From: Hyphomicrobiales bacterium
GTDB lineage: Bacteria > Pseudomonadota > Alphaproteobacteria > Rhizobiales > Beijerinckiaceae
DNA: 35,656 bases
Direction: 5' to 3'
Assembly (NCBI GenBank): GCA_025356415.1
Contig: JANXTB010000242.1
Coordinates: forward strand, 1 to 35,656
Both the position numbers and the translations under genes were made by a program. Below the pieces are notes generated by a model. The model was not told where the DNA came from. It searched no databases and saw only the letters and a program-made list of their open reading frames with translations. Of this stretch, positions 34,001-35,656 are shown one piece after another (position 1 is the stretch's first letter; each line of letters starts with the position of its first letter).

Positions 34001-35329
34001 TTAGTCCCCGCGCGCTTCCGAACGGGAGCGTGCGAACCTGTTTTTCGGCTTCGGCAGACCAAGATGCTCCCGCAAAGTGGTCCCCTGATAATCTTTTCGA
34101 AACAGGCCGCGTCTCTGCAATTCCGGGATGACGAGGTCGATGAAATCATCGAAGGCTTCGGGAAAATGCGCCGGCAGCAGGACGAAGCCGTCCATCGCGC
34201 CGCCCTCAAACCATTCCTGCATGACATCGGCAACCGTCGTCGGGCTGCCGCAAGCGAGAAGATATCCCCTCGCGATCGCGATCTCGTTGTAAATGTCCCG
34301 AAGCTTTAATCCCAGACGCTTCGCCTTGGCGGACGCGACCGTGCTGTATCCCTGCTTCAGGTTGGACACCGGCAGGTCCGGAACGGGCCCGTCAAGCGGA
34401 TATTGGGACATGTCATGGCCGAAACGACGAGACATCGTCCGCATGGCGCTCGTCGAATCCACATAGGACATGAGGTGCGCGAGTTTGGCTTGCGCTTCCT
34501 CGTCCGTTCGCCCGACGATCGGGACCATGCCGGGAACAATTTTGCAATGCTCCGGACGACGGCCTGCCGCGACAGCATGTTTCTTGATGTTGTCATAATA
34601 TTCGCGGGCCACATCCAGTTCGAGCTGAACGGTGAAGACGACTTCGGCAATGCGCCCTGCAAGCGCCTGGCCGGTGGTCGAGGAGCCCGCCTGTACGATG
34701 ACGGGCTGCCCTTGCGGGGTACGGGTTATATTGAGCGGACCTTTTACCGAATAGAACTGTCCCTTGTGGTCGAGAGCATGCACTTTGCTGTAGTCATAGT
34801 ATTGTCCGGTTTCCTTGTTTTCGACGCGGGCGCCATCTTCCCAGGTGTCCCACAAACCCTGAACCACATCGACAAACTCACCAGCGATTTCGTACCGCCG
34901 ATCGTGATCCACCATCTCTCGCCCAAAATTTTCGGCGGCTTCGGGCAATGTCGACGTGACCACATTCCAGCCTGCGCGGCCGCCGCTGAGATGATCCAGC
35001 GACGCAAATTGCCGTGCGATGTTGAAGGGTTCGCTGTAGGTGGTGGAGGCGGTACCGATAAGGCCGACGTGCGTCGTGACGCCGGCGAGCGCCGAGAGGA
35101 GCGTCGTCGGCTCGAAGCGCGTGACCTGCCCCGGATGCCCCTCGGGCAAGAAGGCAAGGCTGTCGCCCACGAACAGGAAGTCGAGCTTGCCCCTTTCGCA
35201 AGAGGCTGCGATCTTTTTGAAGACCTCCAAATTCTCGCCACTTGTCGTGGCGCCCGGATAACGCCAGCCGGCGATGTGGTTGCCGGATCCGACCGCGTAT
35301 ACGCCGAGGTGCATCTGCCGCTCGCTCAT
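34001..35329 (-). CDS. FMN-dependent monooxygenase, NtaA/SnaA/DszA family
   Basis: A 442 aa luciferase-like enzyme using FMNH2 from a partner reductase. MSERQMHLGVYAVGSGNHIA, GWRYPGA, LDFLFVGDS, the HLSGGRAGWNVVTS segment (around residue 115), the NFGREMVDHDRRYEIAGEFV segment and GPLNITRTPQGQPVIVQAGS are typical of this subfamily, which oxidises nitrilotriacetate, EDTA, sulfur heterocycles and similar compounds. It is complete. The neighbouring TctC/Bug-type binding protein and cupin suggest uptake and catabolism of an organic acid. No flavin reductase is in view. Confidence 0.92.
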   Translation of the reverse strand: MSERQMHLGVYAVGSGNHIAGWRYPGATTSGENLEVFKKIAASCERGKLDFLFVGDSLAFLPEGHPGQVTRFEPTTLLSALAGVTTHVGLIGTASTTYSEPFNIARQFASLDHLSGGRAGWNVVTSTLPEAAENFGREMVDHDRRYEIAGEFVDVVQGLWDTWEDGARVENKETGQYYDYSKVHALDHKGQFYSVKGPLNITRTPQGQPVIVQAGSSTTGQALAGRIAEVVFTVQLELDVAREYYDNIKKHAVAAGRRPEHCKIVPGMVPIVGRTDEEAQAKLAHLMSYVDSTSAMRTMSRRFGHDMSQYPLDGPVPDLPVSNLKQGYSTVASAKAKRLGLKLRDIYNEIAIARGYLLACGSPTTVADVMQEWFEGGAMDGFVLLPAHFPEAFDDFIDLVIPELQRRGLFRKDYQGTTLREHLGLPKPKNRFARSRSEARGD

Positions 35330-35353
35330 GTGCCATCCTTTTTTTCGTTGTTG

Positions 35354-35656
35354 TTATCTGGCCTCTGTCAGCTCGATCGCGCGATCGATGACAGAACGGT
35401 CGAACGTCGCGATCCGGGCGACGACTTGCTGCATCGTCTCGCCGGAGACGGGATCGACCTCGATTTGAACCCTTTCCGCGTCGGCCTGGAAAGCCGGATC
35501 CTTCATGGTGGACTCAAAGGCGCGACGCAGGATTGCGATGCGCTCCTTCGGGACCTCGGGAGGCGCAATCAGCGGCCAGGCGCTGATTTGCGGCGAGAAC
35601 AGCAATTCCAGTGCTTTCTTATCGAGGTCGGTCTTTGCGAAATCCATGATCAAAGG
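35354..35656 (-). CDS. C-terminal part of a TctC/Bug-type substrate-binding protein (runs past the window edge)
   Basis: The frame is open to the right edge, so the ATG at 35653 is likely internal. The visible ~100 aa include SAWPLIAPPEVPKERIAILR, RAFESTMKDPAFQADAERVQ and VDPVSGETMQQVV, ending AIELTEAR. This is the last helix-strand-helix part of the tripartite tricarboxylate transporter binding proteins (TctC/Bug family, about 320 aa). It is encoded just before the monooxygenase on the same strand (24 nt gap) and probably captures its substrate in the periplasm. Confidence 0.85.
   Translation of the reverse strand, partial: PLIMDFAKTDLDKKALELLFSPQISAWPLIAPPEVPKERIAILRRAFESTMKDPAFQADAERVQIEVDPVSGETMQQVVARIATFDRSVIDRAIELTEAR

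Noticed and set aside
1-35656. CRISPR array or insertion sequence
   Set aside because: No regularly spaced direct repeats and no recognisable transposase or terminal inverted repeats were found.

Overview
The window looks like an accessory, partly decaying chromosomal stretch of a Bradyrhizobium-like alphaproteobacterium (Nitrobacteraceae). I infer this from the GC-rich coding style, the many 35-120 aa proteins of types I associate with bradyrhizobia (DUF6894, DUF2934, CHRD, GYD and CopG-like proteins, and secreted Cys-rich peptides), a zinc-type substrate-binding protein behind a Zur-like box, an MctP-like symporter with a DUF3311 partner, and an NtaA/DszA-type monooxygenase. Family calls come from reading motifs; no database search was run.

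Layout. 1-1700: small genes and two frameshifted genes (a secreted peptide and a small ATP-dependent DNA ligase). 1860-3780: a metal-binding ABC substrate protein and an outer-membrane barrel behind a Zur-like site. 3900-7900: small proteins and a GNAT acetyltransferase. 7950-11170: a run of broken genes (a glycosidase-like gene with an inverted piece, an MFS exporter with a stop and a frameshift, and two gene ends joined head to head). 11200-13970: an Omp25/Omp31-type barrel and small proteins. 14300-15360: two degenerate genes. 15400-16330: a ribbon-helix-helix (RHH) regulator and partner behind TGATAT palindromes, then a dead copy of a small cassette. 16490-20200: a GGDEF-EAL protein, a single-domain response regulator and a membrane protein. 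21080-22100: queE-queD. 22650-27230: small proteins and a broken 1-Cys peroxiredoxin. 27570-29250: mctP-like symporter and DUF3311 protein. 30120-33680: repeats, a two-domain GNAT protein, a lipoprotein and a cupin. 34000-35656: an FMN monooxygenase next to the end of a TctC/Bug-type binding protein.

The most notable structure is repeated duplication of tiny gene cassettes. A divergent pair (65 aa soluble protein plus 35 aa membrane peptide) occurs twice in opposite orientation with intergenic gaps of 204 and 205 bp. A 44 aa membrane peptide followed by a CopG-like protein occurs once intact and once as a gap-free dead copy. A secreted four-Cys, Asp-tailed peptide occurs three times, the third cut by a stop. 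The most system-like unit is the RHH/109 aa pair with its palindromic promoter region.

About a dozen genes are broken by single-base shifts or stops. This suggests genuine decay in an island-like region, although sequencing or assembly error cannot be excluded from the sequence alone.
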